Shown piece by piece: positions 42,237-51,239 of a DNA stretch of 64,000 nucleotides. The notes beneath the pieces were generated by a model that saw nothing but the letters and a program-made list of their open reading frames with translations, was not told where the DNA came from and did no database searches. This DNA comes from Undibacterium cyanobacteriorum. Lineage in GTDB: Bacteria > Pseudomonadota > Gammaproteobacteria > Burkholderiales > Burkholderiaceae_D. The stretch lies in NCBI RefSeq assembly GCF_031326225.1, contig NZ_CP133720.1, forward strand, positions 4,030,001 through 4,094,000, read 5' to 3'. Numbering within the stretch: position 1 is the stretch's first letter; each line of letters starts with the position of its first letter. The position numbers were made by a program, and so were the translations under genes.

Positions 42237-45105
42237 AACGAAGTCCACTTGCTGTTACTGCGGCGTCGGTTGTGGCGTCATCATCGAACACGACGATGAC
42301 AAAATCGTCGGCGTTCGTGGTGATCCAGATCATCCTGCCAATTTCGGCAAGCTGTGTAGCAAAGGAAGTACGCTGCACCTGACGGCGCAATCAGAGATTC
42401 AACATCAGGTGCGAGCGCTGTATCCCGAGCTGAGGAGAGAACGCGCTACACCACGCCACACCGCGAGCTGGGACGAGAGTATCGACTTTATTGCCGATTG
42501 TCTGCATCAATGCATCGCCGAGCATGGGCCTGACAGCGTGGCTTTTTATGTCTCGGGCCAGATGCTGACCGAAGACTACTATGTCTTCAATAAGTTTGCC
42601 AAGGGTTTGATTGGCACCAATAACATCGATAGCAATTCACGGCTCTGTATGTCGAGCGCGGTCGCGGCCTACAAACAGAGCTTAGGTGCCGATGCACCAC
42701 CGTGCTCTTACGAAGATATTGATCAAGCCGACTGTATCTTGATTACCGGATCGAACACCGCCTATGCACATCCTATTTTGTACCGTCGCTTGGAAGCGGC
42801 GCGCGCTAACAATCCAGATCTGAAAGTGATTGTAGTCGACCCGCGTCGCACCGAGACCGCCCAAGATGCCGACTTGCACCTCGCCATCCAACCCGGCACC
42901 GATGTCGCTCTCATGCATGGACTCTTGCACATCTGTTTATGGGAAGGCTGGATACAGCAGGACTTTATTGGTCAACACACCGAAGGTTTCGATGCGCTCA
43001 AACAGATCGTACGCAACTATACGCCGGCTAAGGTGGCGCAGCTGTGTGGCATCCGCGAGCAGGATTTATTGCAGGCCGCCCGTTGGTTCGCCACTGCAAA
43101 AGCGAGTCTTTCCTTGTACTGCCAAGGCTTGAATCAATCGAGAAGTGGCACCGCCAAAAATAGCGCGCTGATTAACTTGCATTTAGCGACGGGGCAGATT
43201 GGTCGCGCTGGCGCAGGTCCTTTCTCCTTGACTGGACAACCCAATGCCATGGGTGGCCGCGAAGTCGGTGGCATGGCGAATCTGCTTTCTGGACATCGTG
43301 ATTTAAGCAATGCGGAAGACCGCGCAGAAGTTGCTCGCTTATGGAATATCGACGACGTCCCTGCGCAAGCCGGTAGTACCGCGGTTGATCTGTTCGAAGG
43401 CTTGCACAAGGGTCGCATCAAAATCGTATGGATCGTCTGCACCAATCCGGCTCAATCGATGCCCCACCAAGTACGGATACGCCAAGCTTTGGAACGCGCC
43501 GAACTAGTGATCGTACAAGAGGCTTATCGCACCACCGCGACTTGCGACTACGCCGATGTCTTACTACCGGCGACCACATGGGGCGAAAAATCAGGCACCG
43601 TGACCAATTCCGAACGTCGAATTTCGCGCGTGCGAGCGGCGATCGAAGGTCCTGGTGAAACACGGGCCGATTGGCAAATCGCTTGTTCAGTGGCGCAAGC
43701 GCTGGCAGCTCGTATGCAAAAACCACGGATCCATTTCGATTACCAATCTGTTGAAGAAATTTGGAACGAACATCGCGCTTCAACCTATCAGCGTGATCTC
43801 GATATCACGGGACTGTCCTATCAATTACTCAATGCACGAGGGCCGCAGCAATGGCCATTTCCTGAAGGCGCGCAAACTGGGCAAGCACGTCTCTATACCG
43901 ACTTTAAATTCGCTACCAGCAACGGTAAAGCGCGCTTCATTGCGATGGAATACCAAACGGCATCCGACAAAACCAATGCGCGCTTCCCTTTTGTTCTCAA
44001 TACCGGCCGTCTACGCGATCAGTGGCATGGCATGAGTCGTACCGGCACCGTTGCTTCATTGTTTTCGCACGAACCAGAACCCTGCGCCTATCTCGCACCA
44101 AGCGATATGCAAACCCGCATGTTGAATGAGGGCGATTACATTTGTTTGCGCAACGAACGCGGCAGTGTGGTGCTGGCCGCGCGTGCAAGTCAACAAGTGC
44201 AATCGGGGCAGATTTTTGTGCCCATGCATTGGGGACAGGAGAGTGTTAGCGGCAAGCAGACCGCTGCACATCGCGCTGCAAATAAGGATAAAGGAGATTC
44301 TTTAGAGAGCGTGAATCTCGGCATTAGTCTCGGCATCAATCTCGGCATCAACACGCTGTGCAGCGATGCGAAAGATCCCATCTCACATCAACCCGAACTC
44401 AAATACGCACATGTGCGCATTGAGAAACTGGAGCTGCCATGGCGCTATCTCAGCATCGCCATGCTACCGCGCGAACGTGCTTTTCTGGCGCAACAAACAT
44501 TACGGTCTTACTTCCAACAGTTCTCTTATGCACATTGCACATTACTCAGTGTTCCCGATAGCACAATGTTGGGCTTACGCTTTCGCGCCGCAGACCAGCA
44601 CGCTGCGTCAATCGCACTGATGGAAGCCATTGAATCCGCCATAGAAATCGACGCCAGCAACAGCCTGCGCTACGACGATCTATTGCGACATGAGCATCGT
44701 CATTTGCAAGTGTTCATGAGTCCACAAGGCTTGCAGTTACGCGCCTTCTCACTTGCTGGTGATTTGCGTACTGAATCTTACTTAACTGAAGTTTTGCAAT
44801 CACAAAGTATGGTCGCCCGCAGTGCGGATTTATTTCGGCAACCCGGTACAGCAAGTGCACCAGCCAGCAAAACGATATGTAGCTGCGCTCAGGTCAAAGA
44901 ATCACAGATTACGAAAGCCGCACAAGACTTCTTTGAAACGCAATCAGAGAATCCCCATCCTCAAGACCATGGTGAGATCAAAAGACAATGCTTACAAAGC
45001 CTACAAGGCAAACTCTCGTGCGGCAGCAACTGTGGTTCATGTTTGCCTGAAGTACGGCGACTGATCAATCTCACGCATCAGCGCCCATCGCTGATTCCAT
45101 CTTAA
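42226..45105 (+). CDS. nasA: Assimilatory nitrate reductase catalytic subunit
   Basis: The 959-residue molybdopterin enzyme reduces nitrate to nitrite in the cytoplasm. The N-terminal 4Fe-4S cysteines are C9, C12, C16 and C44 (CCYCGVGC and LCSKG). The molybdopterin domain follows (SNSRLCMSSAVAAYK; NAMGGREVGGMANLL). A C-terminal BFD-like 2Fe-2S domain has CSCAQV and SCGSNCGSC, as in Klebsiella-type NasA. Near residue 700 a linker is enlarged and contains a threefold 12-base repeat (LGISLGINLGIN). The ATG at 42226 overlaps the end of nirD; much longer upstream extension is out of the family. It is the last gene of the operon. Confidence 0.95.
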   Translation: MLRETKSTCCYCGVGCGVIIEHDDDKIVGVRGDPDHPANFGKLCSKGSTLHLTAQSEIQHQVRALYPELRRERATPRHTASWDESIDFIADCLHQCIAEHGPDSVAFYVSGQMLTEDYYVFNKFAKGLIGTNNIDSNSRLCMSSAVAAYKQSLGADAPPCSYEDIDQADCILITGSNTAYAHPILYRRLEAARANNPDLKVIVVDPRRTETAQDADLHLAIQPGTDVALMHGLLHICLWEGWIQQDFIGQHTEGFDALKQIVRNYTPAKVAQLCGIREQDLLQAARWFATAKASLSLYCQGLNQSRSGTAKNSALINLHLATGQIGRAGAGPFSLTGQPNAMGGREVGGMANLLSGHRDLSNAEDRAEVARLWNIDDVPAQAGSTAVDLFEGLHKGRIKIVWIVCTNPAQSMPHQVRIRQALERAELVIVQEAYRTTATCDYADVLLPATTWGEKSGTVTNSERRISRVRAAIEGPGETRADWQIACSVAQALAARMQKPRIHFDYQSVEEIWNEHRASTYQRDLDITGLSYQLLNARGPQQWPFPEGAQTGQARLYTDFKFATSNGKARFIAMEYQTASDKTNARFPFVLNTGRLRDQWHGMSRTGTVASLFSHEPEPCAYLAPSDMQTRMLNEGDYICLRNERGSVVLAARASQQVQSGQIFVPMHWGQESVSGKQTAAHRAANKDKGDSLESVNLGISLGINLGINTLCSDAKDPISHQPELKYAHVRIEKLELPWRYLSIAMLPRERAFLAQQTLRSYFQQFSYAHCTLLSVPDSTMLGLRFRAADQHAASIALMEAIESAIEIDASNSLRYDDLLRHEHRHLQVFMSPQGLQLRAFSLAGDLRTESYLTEVLQSQSMVARSADLFRQPGTASAPASKTICSCAQVKESQITKAAQDFFETQSENPHPQDHGEIKRQCLQSLQGKLSCGSNCGSCLPEVRRLINLTHQRPSLIPS
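44317..44352 (+). repeat. Threefold 12-base tandem repeat inside nasA
   Basis: Three units CTCGGCATTAGT, CTCGGCATCAAT and CTCGGCATCAAC follow each other exactly, in frame, and encode LGIS-LGIN-LGIN. The repeat lies in a linker of about 40 residues that most nitrate reductases of this type lack. Because the unit is a multiple of three, gain or loss of copies would not break the gene. Confidence 0.85.
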
Positions 45106-45398
45106 ATTGCGTGACGTACTTAATCAAAAGACAAATTCGGATACAAAAATTAGTAAGATGCGACAATCGATTAACGACAAATACGTACCAGAGCCATAAC
45201 AACAACTTTGTCGATTAATAAAAATGTGACAGATATCGGGGACTTGATCCCCGGATTTACCCCATTCACGACTTTTCCATTTGCCTCCTTTGCTTTTCGC
45301 ACTATGCTAAAGAGGTCATCAGCGTCACTTGAGCCACCAGCCTCGCGTGCCCTCATGCCTATTTTGCAAAAACAAAGTTTCGAAGAGGAGTCGATCAA

Positions 45399-46592
45399 AT
45401 GAAGCCCCAACATTCTTTTTCGCTGACTCATCTGATGCGCGGGTGTGGCCTTGCCATTTGTTTATTGCTGAGTGCCTGTAGCACCACCAAAGTGCAAGTC
45501 AATGTACCCCAGCATCTGTTTAATGATGCGGCATTCGCACAGTCAACGCCTGCACCTAATCCTCAAGCGATCTTTCAAGTCAGTGATGAAATGCGCCAGT
45601 TCATCGCTAAAGAAATCGTCACACAGATTCGCTCTTCAAGTCATCAAAGAGCTCTTTTTAATGCGCTCTACACCAAGGCTCAGCTCAAGTTGGAATACGA
45701 TTCTTCGTACACCCGCAATGCCTCCGAAACTTTCGCCAGCCGTTCAGGCAATTGCCTTTCATTAGTGATCATGACTGCTGCGATCGCCAAAGAGATGGGA
45801 CTTGATATTAGCTATCAAAACGTGTTTGTGCCAGAGATGTGGAGTCGTAGTGGCGCGCTTTATTTCAACGTTGGTCATGTCAATATCGTCTTAGGAAAAC
45901 GTCATTTTGATGATCGCAATCATCTGGATAAGAATTATCAGATGACGATCGATTTTTATCCCCCTGAAGATACTGCTGGTCAACGCACAGTCGAAATAGC
46001 AGAGAACACGATTGTGTCGATGTATTTCAATAATCGTGCTGCAGAGAGTATTTCGGCAGGCAAGCTAGAACAAGCGTATCAATTCGCACGAGCTGCGATC
46101 AATGCCGACCCGAGCTTCGTTGCCCCCTACAATACTTTGGCAGTCGTGTATTTGCGGAGCAAACAAGCAGAACTTGCCTACGCGAGCCTATCGCACGCAC
46201 TGCAGTTGGAGCCAAGTAATAAGGTCGCCATGTCCAACATCATTCAAGCTGCGGAAGAAACAGGGCGTGACGAGGAAGCCAAACGCTTCAGCACTCGCTT
46301 AGCTTCACTACAGCCATTCCCACCATTCCACTTTTTTAAACTGGGCATGAAAGCGATGGAGGAAATGGATTACCGTGTCGCCAAGCAGCATTTCCAGAAA
46401 GAGCTCGATCGCGCACCGGATTACCACGAGTTTCATTTCTGGATCGGTATGGCGCATCTTCGTTTGGGGGAAGTTAAACTGGCCGAACAACACTTTAATG
46501 CGGCGAAATCAAACAGCACATCGAGCAAAGATCATGCAATCTACTCGGCTAAGTTGGATCGCTTAAATGCTCTCAAATCCCAAATTAACTAA
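45399..46592 (+). CDS. Lipoprotein with transglutaminase-like domain and TPR repeats
   Basis: The 397-residue protein has a lipoprotein signal (LAICLLLSAC, lipid-bearing C27). Residues about 90-190 form a transglutaminase-like cysteine-protease fold with the triad C119 (RSGNCLSL), H160 (NVGHVNIV) and D185 (MTIDFY). The C-terminal half (about 215-390) has TPR-like repeats (AYQFARAAINADPSFVAPYN, AKQHFQKELDRAPDYHEFHF). It probably acts in the periplasm on peptides or as a scaffold. The gap 45106-45398 before it holds only an imperfect inverted repeat (TTAACGACAAA with TTTGTCGATTAA) and no gene. Confidence 0.8.
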   Translation: MKPQHSFSLTHLMRGCGLAICLLLSACSTTKVQVNVPQHLFNDAAFAQSTPAPNPQAIFQVSDEMRQFIAKEIVTQIRSSSHQRALFNALYTKAQLKLEYDSSYTRNASETFASRSGNCLSLVIMTAAIAKEMGLDISYQNVFVPEMWSRSGALYFNVGHVNIVLGKRHFDDRNHLDKNYQMTIDFYPPEDTAGQRTVEIAENTIVSMYFNNRAAESISAGKLEQAYQFARAAINADPSFVAPYNTLAVVYLRSKQAELAYASLSHALQLEPSNKVAMSNIIQAAEETGRDEEAKRFSTRLASLQPFPPFHFFKLGMKAMEEMDYRVAKQHFQKELDRAPDYHEFHFWIGMAHLRLGEVKLAEQHFNAAKSNSTSSKDHAIYSAKLDRLNALKSQIN

Positions 46593-46700
46593 AGCCGCGG
46601 AATTCTCAATAGCGGCGCGCGAACAACTCTCGACACCAAACTTTGATAATGTTAGCCTTGGCACGGCTTAACTTATCTATACTTTATTTCGTCGTAAGAG

Positions 46701-47204
46701 TTGGAACAAATTTGGAATCGCATCGTGCTAGCAAGAAGAACTCTCCTCATCATACTCATCGCCCTCGGTTTGGGTGCTTGGTACGCCACCTACAAGTACG
46801 ATAGGAACTTATCTGGTGTCAGCAAAGACGAAACCGAGTTCATGGTGAAACGCGCGATCACTTTCATTAAGACGCAAGGAGAAAGTGCGGCCTATGCAGA
46901 GATTAGTAACCGTGCTGGGCGATTCGTCGATCGCGATCTGTATGTGGTGGTCTACACCATGGAAGGGAAAGTGCTCGCCCACGGTGCCAATGGCAAAATG
47001 ATAGGCAAAACCTTAATTGATCTCACCGATATCGACGGCAAGACTTTTATCAAAGAACGCATTGAATTAGCCAAAACAAAAACTTCGTTTTGGCAGACTT
47101 ATAAATTCACGAACCCCGAAAACAAAAGGATAGAGCCCAAACTGACCTACTGTGAAAGGCTTAACCAAACTATCGTTTGTGGCGGCTTTTATCCAGAATC
47201 TTAA
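46701..47204 (+). CDS. Membrane-anchored single Cache-domain protein
   Basis: The 167-residue protein has one N-terminal membrane helix (TLLIILIALGLGAWYATY) and a periplasmic domain of the single Cache type (MVKRAITFIKTQGESAAYAEI, DRDLYVVVYTMEGKVLAHG, MIGKTLIDLTDIDGK). Such domains normally sense small molecules for chemoreceptors or kinases, but here no signalling domain follows. It may be a periplasmic accessory or a remnant. The start is uncertain: TTG at 46701 or GTG at 46725. A terminator follows. Confidence 0.75.
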   Translation: MEQIWNRIVLARRTLLIILIALGLGAWYATYKYDRNLSGVSKDETEFMVKRAITFIKTQGESAAYAEISNRAGRFVDRDLYVVVYTMEGKVLAHGANGKMIGKTLIDLTDIDGKTFIKERIELAKTKTSFWQTYKFTNPENKRIEPKLTYCERLNQTIVCGGFYPES

Positions 47205-47263
47205 GTAGTTTCGGTTCGCCTAGAATATTCGATTGATGCTTCGTCTGATACTGCACAAATGAC

Positions 47264-47302
47264 AAGAGCCTGCTCGCACTCTATGCGACAGGCTCTTTTT
47301 TT
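47264..47302 (+). terminator. Rho-independent terminator after the Cache-domain gene
   Basis: AAGAGCCTG (47264-47272) pairs perfectly with CAGGCTCTT (47289-47297), followed by a run of T residues to 47302. Confidence 0.9.
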
Positions 47303-47373
47303 CCCTGATCGTTTAGCTTCGATCGAGACTCACGCAATCAAACTGCCTCTATCTCAAGCAAGCTCAAAAAACC

Positions 47374-47694
47374 TTAGGCAGCAAGGAACACCGCTGTTTT
47401 CGCGGAATCGCGTGCGGACGCAGGCAAATCTGTCAAATGCGCGGCACCACCCATGAGTTCAGCAATCTTGTCCTTCAAAGCACCTTCTTGCGTTGCCAAC
47501 TCGAAATGTGCAGGACGTTGAGTTTGTACGATACCCCAGCGCACGATAGGAGAACGAGCACCACCATCTAGCAAGGCATGATCTTTCAACCATTGCTCAA
47601 AAAAGCGGGTTGGCATTTCACTATCGATCCAAATCAAGTTATCAGATGTCATCAACTTGTTATATGGTGGACGAACCAGAATTTCGTAGATCAT
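47374..47694 (-). CDS. Hypothetical protein downstream of ornithine cyclodeaminase
   Basis: The 106-residue protein starts MIYEILVRPPYNKLM and has no signal peptide or membrane segment. Its sequence (DSEMPTRFFEQWLKDHALLDG, HFELATQEGALKDKIAELMG) looks like a small alpha/beta protein. I recognise no family. It reads in the same direction as the cyclodeaminase gene but a terminator lies between them, so it probably has its own promoter in 47695-47850. Confidence 0.6.
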   Translation of the reverse strand: MIYEILVRPPYNKLMTSDNLIWIDSEMPTRFFEQWLKDHALLDGGARSPIVRWGIVQTQRPAHFELATQEGALKDKIAELMGGAAHLTDLPASARDSAKTAVFLAA

Positions 47695-48002
47695 GATGTT
47701 TCCTCTCGGGGGGTAGTCTTCACTATTCTCAAACCTCTTGTGTGAAGATGCTTAGCCCAAAAACGTGAGCCGGAAAACTTCGGTTGACACATATACTTAC
47801 AAAATCGCAGTTTTTTTAAATATTTTTGAGTTTTCTGCGATTTCGGTAATTAAAAGACAAAAAAATAGCCCAAATCTGCTTCGACTTGGGCTAAACCTTA
47901 AATACAGGACAATACTTTAAGGGGAGATCTTCACAACAGTACTACTCAAAAACTCTAATTGCGTAACAATCAAACAATAATTGCACAAGAACCAAACAAG
48001 AA
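47695..48002. other. Gap with terminator between cyclodeaminase and small hypothetical gene
   Basis: The stretch contains the cyclodeaminase terminator (47858-47893) and, nearer to 47695, an AT-rich section that may hold the promoter of the small downstream gene. No further open frame with coding character is visible. Confidence 0.5.
47858..47893 (-). terminator. Rho-independent terminator of the ornithine cyclodeaminase gene
   Basis: On the minus strand TAGCCCAA (47893-47886) pairs with TTGGGCTA (47873-47866) and is followed by a run of T residues (A residues 47858-47865 on the plus strand). Confidence 0.88.
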
Positions 48003-49121
48003 TTACGCAACAAATGCTGGTGTCGTACGCACACTATTCGCCGCTACTGGTGCATTTGCTGCAATAAAACCAAACAAATTCTTCGGATCTGGCAAAGCTG
48101 GGATCAAAGACAAAGTCTCGTTCATGCCCAATTCATTGGCCGCATCGCGCATATAACGCAAAGCAGAATAATCTTCCAAAGCAAAGCCTACTGAATCAAA
48201 AATCGTCACTTGGTCAGCGCTCCGACGACCGACCACTTTGCCAGACAAGACTGTCCACAATTCCGTCACTGGGAAGTCGGCTGGCATTTGCTGCATATCG
48301 CCTTCGATACGTGATTGCGGTTCGAATTCGCAGAACACTGGACCCATACGCAATACATCCGCGTGGATTTCCGTTTTACCTGGGCAATCGCCACCTACGC
48401 CATTGATGTGCATGCCTGGTTCGATCATGTCTGGCGTGATGATCGTTGCATTGGTTTTATCTGCTGTCACAGTCGTGATGATATCGACGCCTTTGACCGC
48501 TTCTTTGGTACTCGTGAAACGCTTAGTCTTCACGCCCATACGCGTCAAATTCGCTTCCAATTTATCGGTTGCAGCGGAATCGATATCGTACAAATGGAAA
48601 GTCTCGATACCGAGCAAGTGATGGAATGCCAAGGCTTGGAATTCACTTTGAGCACCGTTACCAATGATCGCCATAGTCTTGCAGTTCTCACGTGCCAAAG
48701 CACGTGCCGCTACCGCTGACATCGCCGCTGTGCGGATCGCTGTCGTCAAGGTCAATTCGCTAACCAATTCTGGCACGCCAGTCTCAACGTCAGCCAAGAC
48801 ACCGAACGCCATCACAGTTGGCAAATTGAAGCGGTAGTTGCTTGGGTGACCGTTCACATATTTGAAGGTATAGCTCTTATCGTCAGCAATCGGCATCAAT
48901 TCGATCACGCCGACATCAGAGTGATTAGCGACACGAGCGCATTTATCAAAGGCGTTCCAACGCAAGAAATCTTGGTTAATATAAGAAGCCACGCCAGTGA
49001 TACAGGCAGCGATACCGCGCTTGTTGATGATTTCAGCGACACGTTCTGCGCTCAAATATTGCGTTACCGCGCGGCGTGGTGTGATGGTCGTGGTCGCTTT
49101 AGTCGTTGATGTGGTGGACAT
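48003..49121 (-). CDS. Ornithine cyclodeaminase / mu-crystallin family protein
   Basis: The 372-residue protein matches ornithine cyclodeaminase: NHSDVGVIELMPIADDKSY, FKYVNGHPSNY, the NAD-binding AIIGNGAQSEFQ and DSVGFALEDYSALRY. This enzyme converts ornithine to proline and ammonia with bound NAD+. Lysine cyclodeaminase or alanine dehydrogenase are related alternatives. GGAG lies before the ATG. It diverges from an Lrp/AsnC-type gene, which is likely its regulator in response to an amino acid. The first 15 residues are unusually Thr-rich. Confidence 0.9.
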   Translation of the reverse strand: MSTTSTTKATTTITPRRAVTQYLSAERVAEIINKRGIAACITGVASYINQDFLRWNAFDKCARVANHSDVGVIELMPIADDKSYTFKYVNGHPSNYRFNLPTVMAFGVLADVETGVPELVSELTLTTAIRTAAMSAVAARALARENCKTMAIIGNGAQSEFQALAFHHLLGIETFHLYDIDSAATDKLEANLTRMGVKTKRFTSTKEAVKGVDIITTVTADKTNATIITPDMIEPGMHINGVGGDCPGKTEIHADVLRMGPVFCEFEPQSRIEGDMQQMPADFPVTELWTVLSGKVVGRRSADQVTIFDSVGFALEDYSALRYMRDAANELGMNETLSLIPALPDPKNLFGFIAANAPVAANSVRTTPAFVA

Positions 49122-49315
49122 GATGGTCTCCGTTATACATTCTCTAGTTAATCCCAGCTGATACTCAATTTGTTGGTTTCAGAGGGTTCAGCAAACTGCG
49201 CTGATAAGTTCAAATTCGATGGGAGAATCTTACGGGATGTCGATGTTAAACAGAATCGGCAAAAATGTACCAATTTCGTCAAAAAGCTGGCAAAATGAAA
49301 GCCTCAATTGACTAA

Positions 49316-49747
49316 ATGAACAAAATGGACGCTTTAGATCAACAATTAATTGCGCTCTTGCGCACCAATGCGCGACTCAGTATTGCTGCTTTGGCACATA
49401 AATTGAAGGTGTCGCGCGGTACGGTCAATAACCGTATCGAAAAGCTCGAAAACGATGGCATTATCGTCGGCTACACCGTGCGTTTGCGCCCCGATGCGCA
49501 ACCGAATGAGATTCGCGCTTGGATCAGCATCGCGGTCGAAGGCAATGAAACGCGCGCGGTCATCGCCAAACTCTTAGGCGAACCAGGTATAGAAGAGATC
49601 CATGACACCAACGGACGTTGGGATTTACTGGCGAGCTTGCGAGCCCAAAACCTGTCCGAACTATCGACCATCCTCGAACGCATCCGCTTGATTAAGGCGA
49701 TTCAGAATACCGAGACGAGTATTCATTTGCAGACTTTCCGGACTTAA
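49316..49747 (+). CDS. Lrp/AsnC family transcriptional regulator
   Basis: The 143-residue protein has an N-terminal helix-turn-helix (LDQQLIALLRTNARLSI, KVSRGTVNNRIEKLENDGII) and a C-terminal RAM-type effector domain. Members bind amino acids and form octamers on DNA. It diverges from ornithine cyclodeaminase across a 194-base gap, which suggests it controls that gene, for example in response to ornithine or arginine. Two ATG codons (49316 and 49325) are possible. Confidence 0.92.
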   Translation: MNKMDALDQQLIALLRTNARLSIAALAHKLKVSRGTVNNRIEKLENDGIIVGYTVRLRPDAQPNEIRAWISIAVEGNETRAVIAKLLGEPGIEEIHDTNGRWDLLASLRAQNLSELSTILERIRLIKAIQNTETSIHLQTFRT

Positions 49748-49878
49748 AGCGTCAATGAGGCGCCACAACCAATGAGTAGCCTGATCAAGTCTTGAGACAA
49801 ATCAAAACTGGCACCTCGAAGCAAACCTATTCTACAAAAAGGAGAGCAAACAATCACAATAATAAAAAGGGCAAACAC

Positions 49879-51201
49879 ATGGATACCAAATCCAGAGCCA
49901 TTCTGGTGCCAGCAGCACAACTCGACGACGAACTCAGTAAGTGCGCCAACTGCTTTAACTTACTTGAATATTTGCGCTACGGTGTTTTATATTGCATACG
50001 CCCCACCGAATCGGCGAACGACTTTCTCATCAGTTACGCAAACCGCACATTCTCGAAGCTGACAGGTATCACAGATCTAGCAGAACACTGGCTCAGCGAG
50101 CTACAGAGTCATCTCCAACTGCTACAACACACACTGGTAGATTTAGCCAATCAGGTCATGGAAAGCCAGCGGCCCTATTCCGAAGAATTTTGTTCTGCCG
50201 ATGGCAAACACTGCTTCAGCATCAACTTGAGCCGGCTCGACATTCAAGCGCATTCAGCCCTCATTATCGCGCTCGAAGACATCAGTGAACGCAAGCAAGC
50301 CGAGCTCGCCTTAAGGCAAATGAATCAAGACTTCATCACGGTACTCGAGTCAACTTCTGACTTCATCTACATCAAAGATCAGGCCAGTCGTATTCGCTAC
50401 TGCAGTCAAACATTAGCCGACATTACCGGGCATAAAAGTTGGCGTGACATGGTCGGCAAACACGACAAGGAAATCTTTCCCTTGGAAACCGCACAGGTCT
50501 ATATGCAAGAAGAAATTCCTATTTTTCAAAAAGGCATTGCATTGTTAAACAAGATCGATCCCTACTTCCGCAGCGATGGCAGCATGGGATGGGTTAGCAC
50601 CAACAAATGGCCCATGTTTGACGAAGATGGCAAAACCGTCATCGGCATTTTCGGCATCAGTCGTGACATCTCGGAAAGCAAGCAGCGCGAAGATGAATTA
50701 CGCACCATGGCGACCACTGACTTCTTGACCGGACTCGCTTCGCGCCGCGATTTCATTGACGACGTCAATCGTCAGATCGCCCGCATCCATCGTGCACCAC
50801 AAATCCAAACTTGCCTATTGATGATGGATCTTGATTTCTTTAAGCGCATCAACGATGTCTACGGGCACGCAGTTGGCGATGCGATGCTGCAACACATTAG
50901 CCATCTGATGAAAAACGAGGTGCGCCGCGTCGATAGTATTGGACGTATTGGTGGTGAGGAATTTGCCATTCTCATGCCAGATACCACCATCGCAGCAGCA
51001 CAAGCATTCGCGGATCGTATCCGCAATAAGGTGATGCACACACCGTTACTGGATAAAGACCGAGTCATTCCCATTACGATCAGCATAGGCATCACCCAAA
51101 TTTCTTGCAACGACCGCTCTTCCGATTCCATTCTTGAGCGCGCGGATACGGCCCTCTATCAAGCAAAAAACTTGGGTAGGAACCGCGTCGAATTAGCTTG
51201 A
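49879..51201 (+). CDS. Diguanylate cyclase with PAS domains
   Basis: The 440-residue cytoplasmic protein has two PAS-like regions (about 25-140 and 150-270; the second with VLESTSDFIYIKDQASRIRYCSQ) and a GGDEF domain. The active-site motif is GGEEF at about 358-362, so it should make cyclic di-GMP. An inhibitory I-site RRVD lies five residues before it, predicting product feedback. AAGG precedes the ATG at 49879; an in-frame TTG at 49792 is less likely. No membrane segment is seen. The signal sensed is unknown. Confidence 0.92.
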   Translation: MDTKSRAILVPAAQLDDELSKCANCFNLLEYLRYGVLYCIRPTESANDFLISYANRTFSKLTGITDLAEHWLSELQSHLQLLQHTLVDLANQVMESQRPYSEEFCSADGKHCFSINLSRLDIQAHSALIIALEDISERKQAELALRQMNQDFITVLESTSDFIYIKDQASRIRYCSQTLADITGHKSWRDMVGKHDKEIFPLETAQVYMQEEIPIFQKGIALLNKIDPYFRSDGSMGWVSTNKWPMFDEDGKTVIGIFGISRDISESKQREDELRTMATTDFLTGLASRRDFIDDVNRQIARIHRAPQIQTCLLMMDLDFFKRINDVYGHAVGDAMLQHISHLMKNEVRRVDSIGRIGGEEFAILMPDTTIAAAQAFADRIRNKVMHTPLLDKDRVIPITISIGITQISCNDRSSDSILERADTALYQAKNLGRNRVELA

Positions 51202-51239
51202 AAGTCTCTTCGCAAAGAAGCCGATGTTCCCTGTGCACA

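Noticed and set aside
45171..45431. 86-codon minus-strand frame before the TPR lipoprotein gene
   Set aside because: It overlaps the start of the lipoprotein gene and has no supporting signal.
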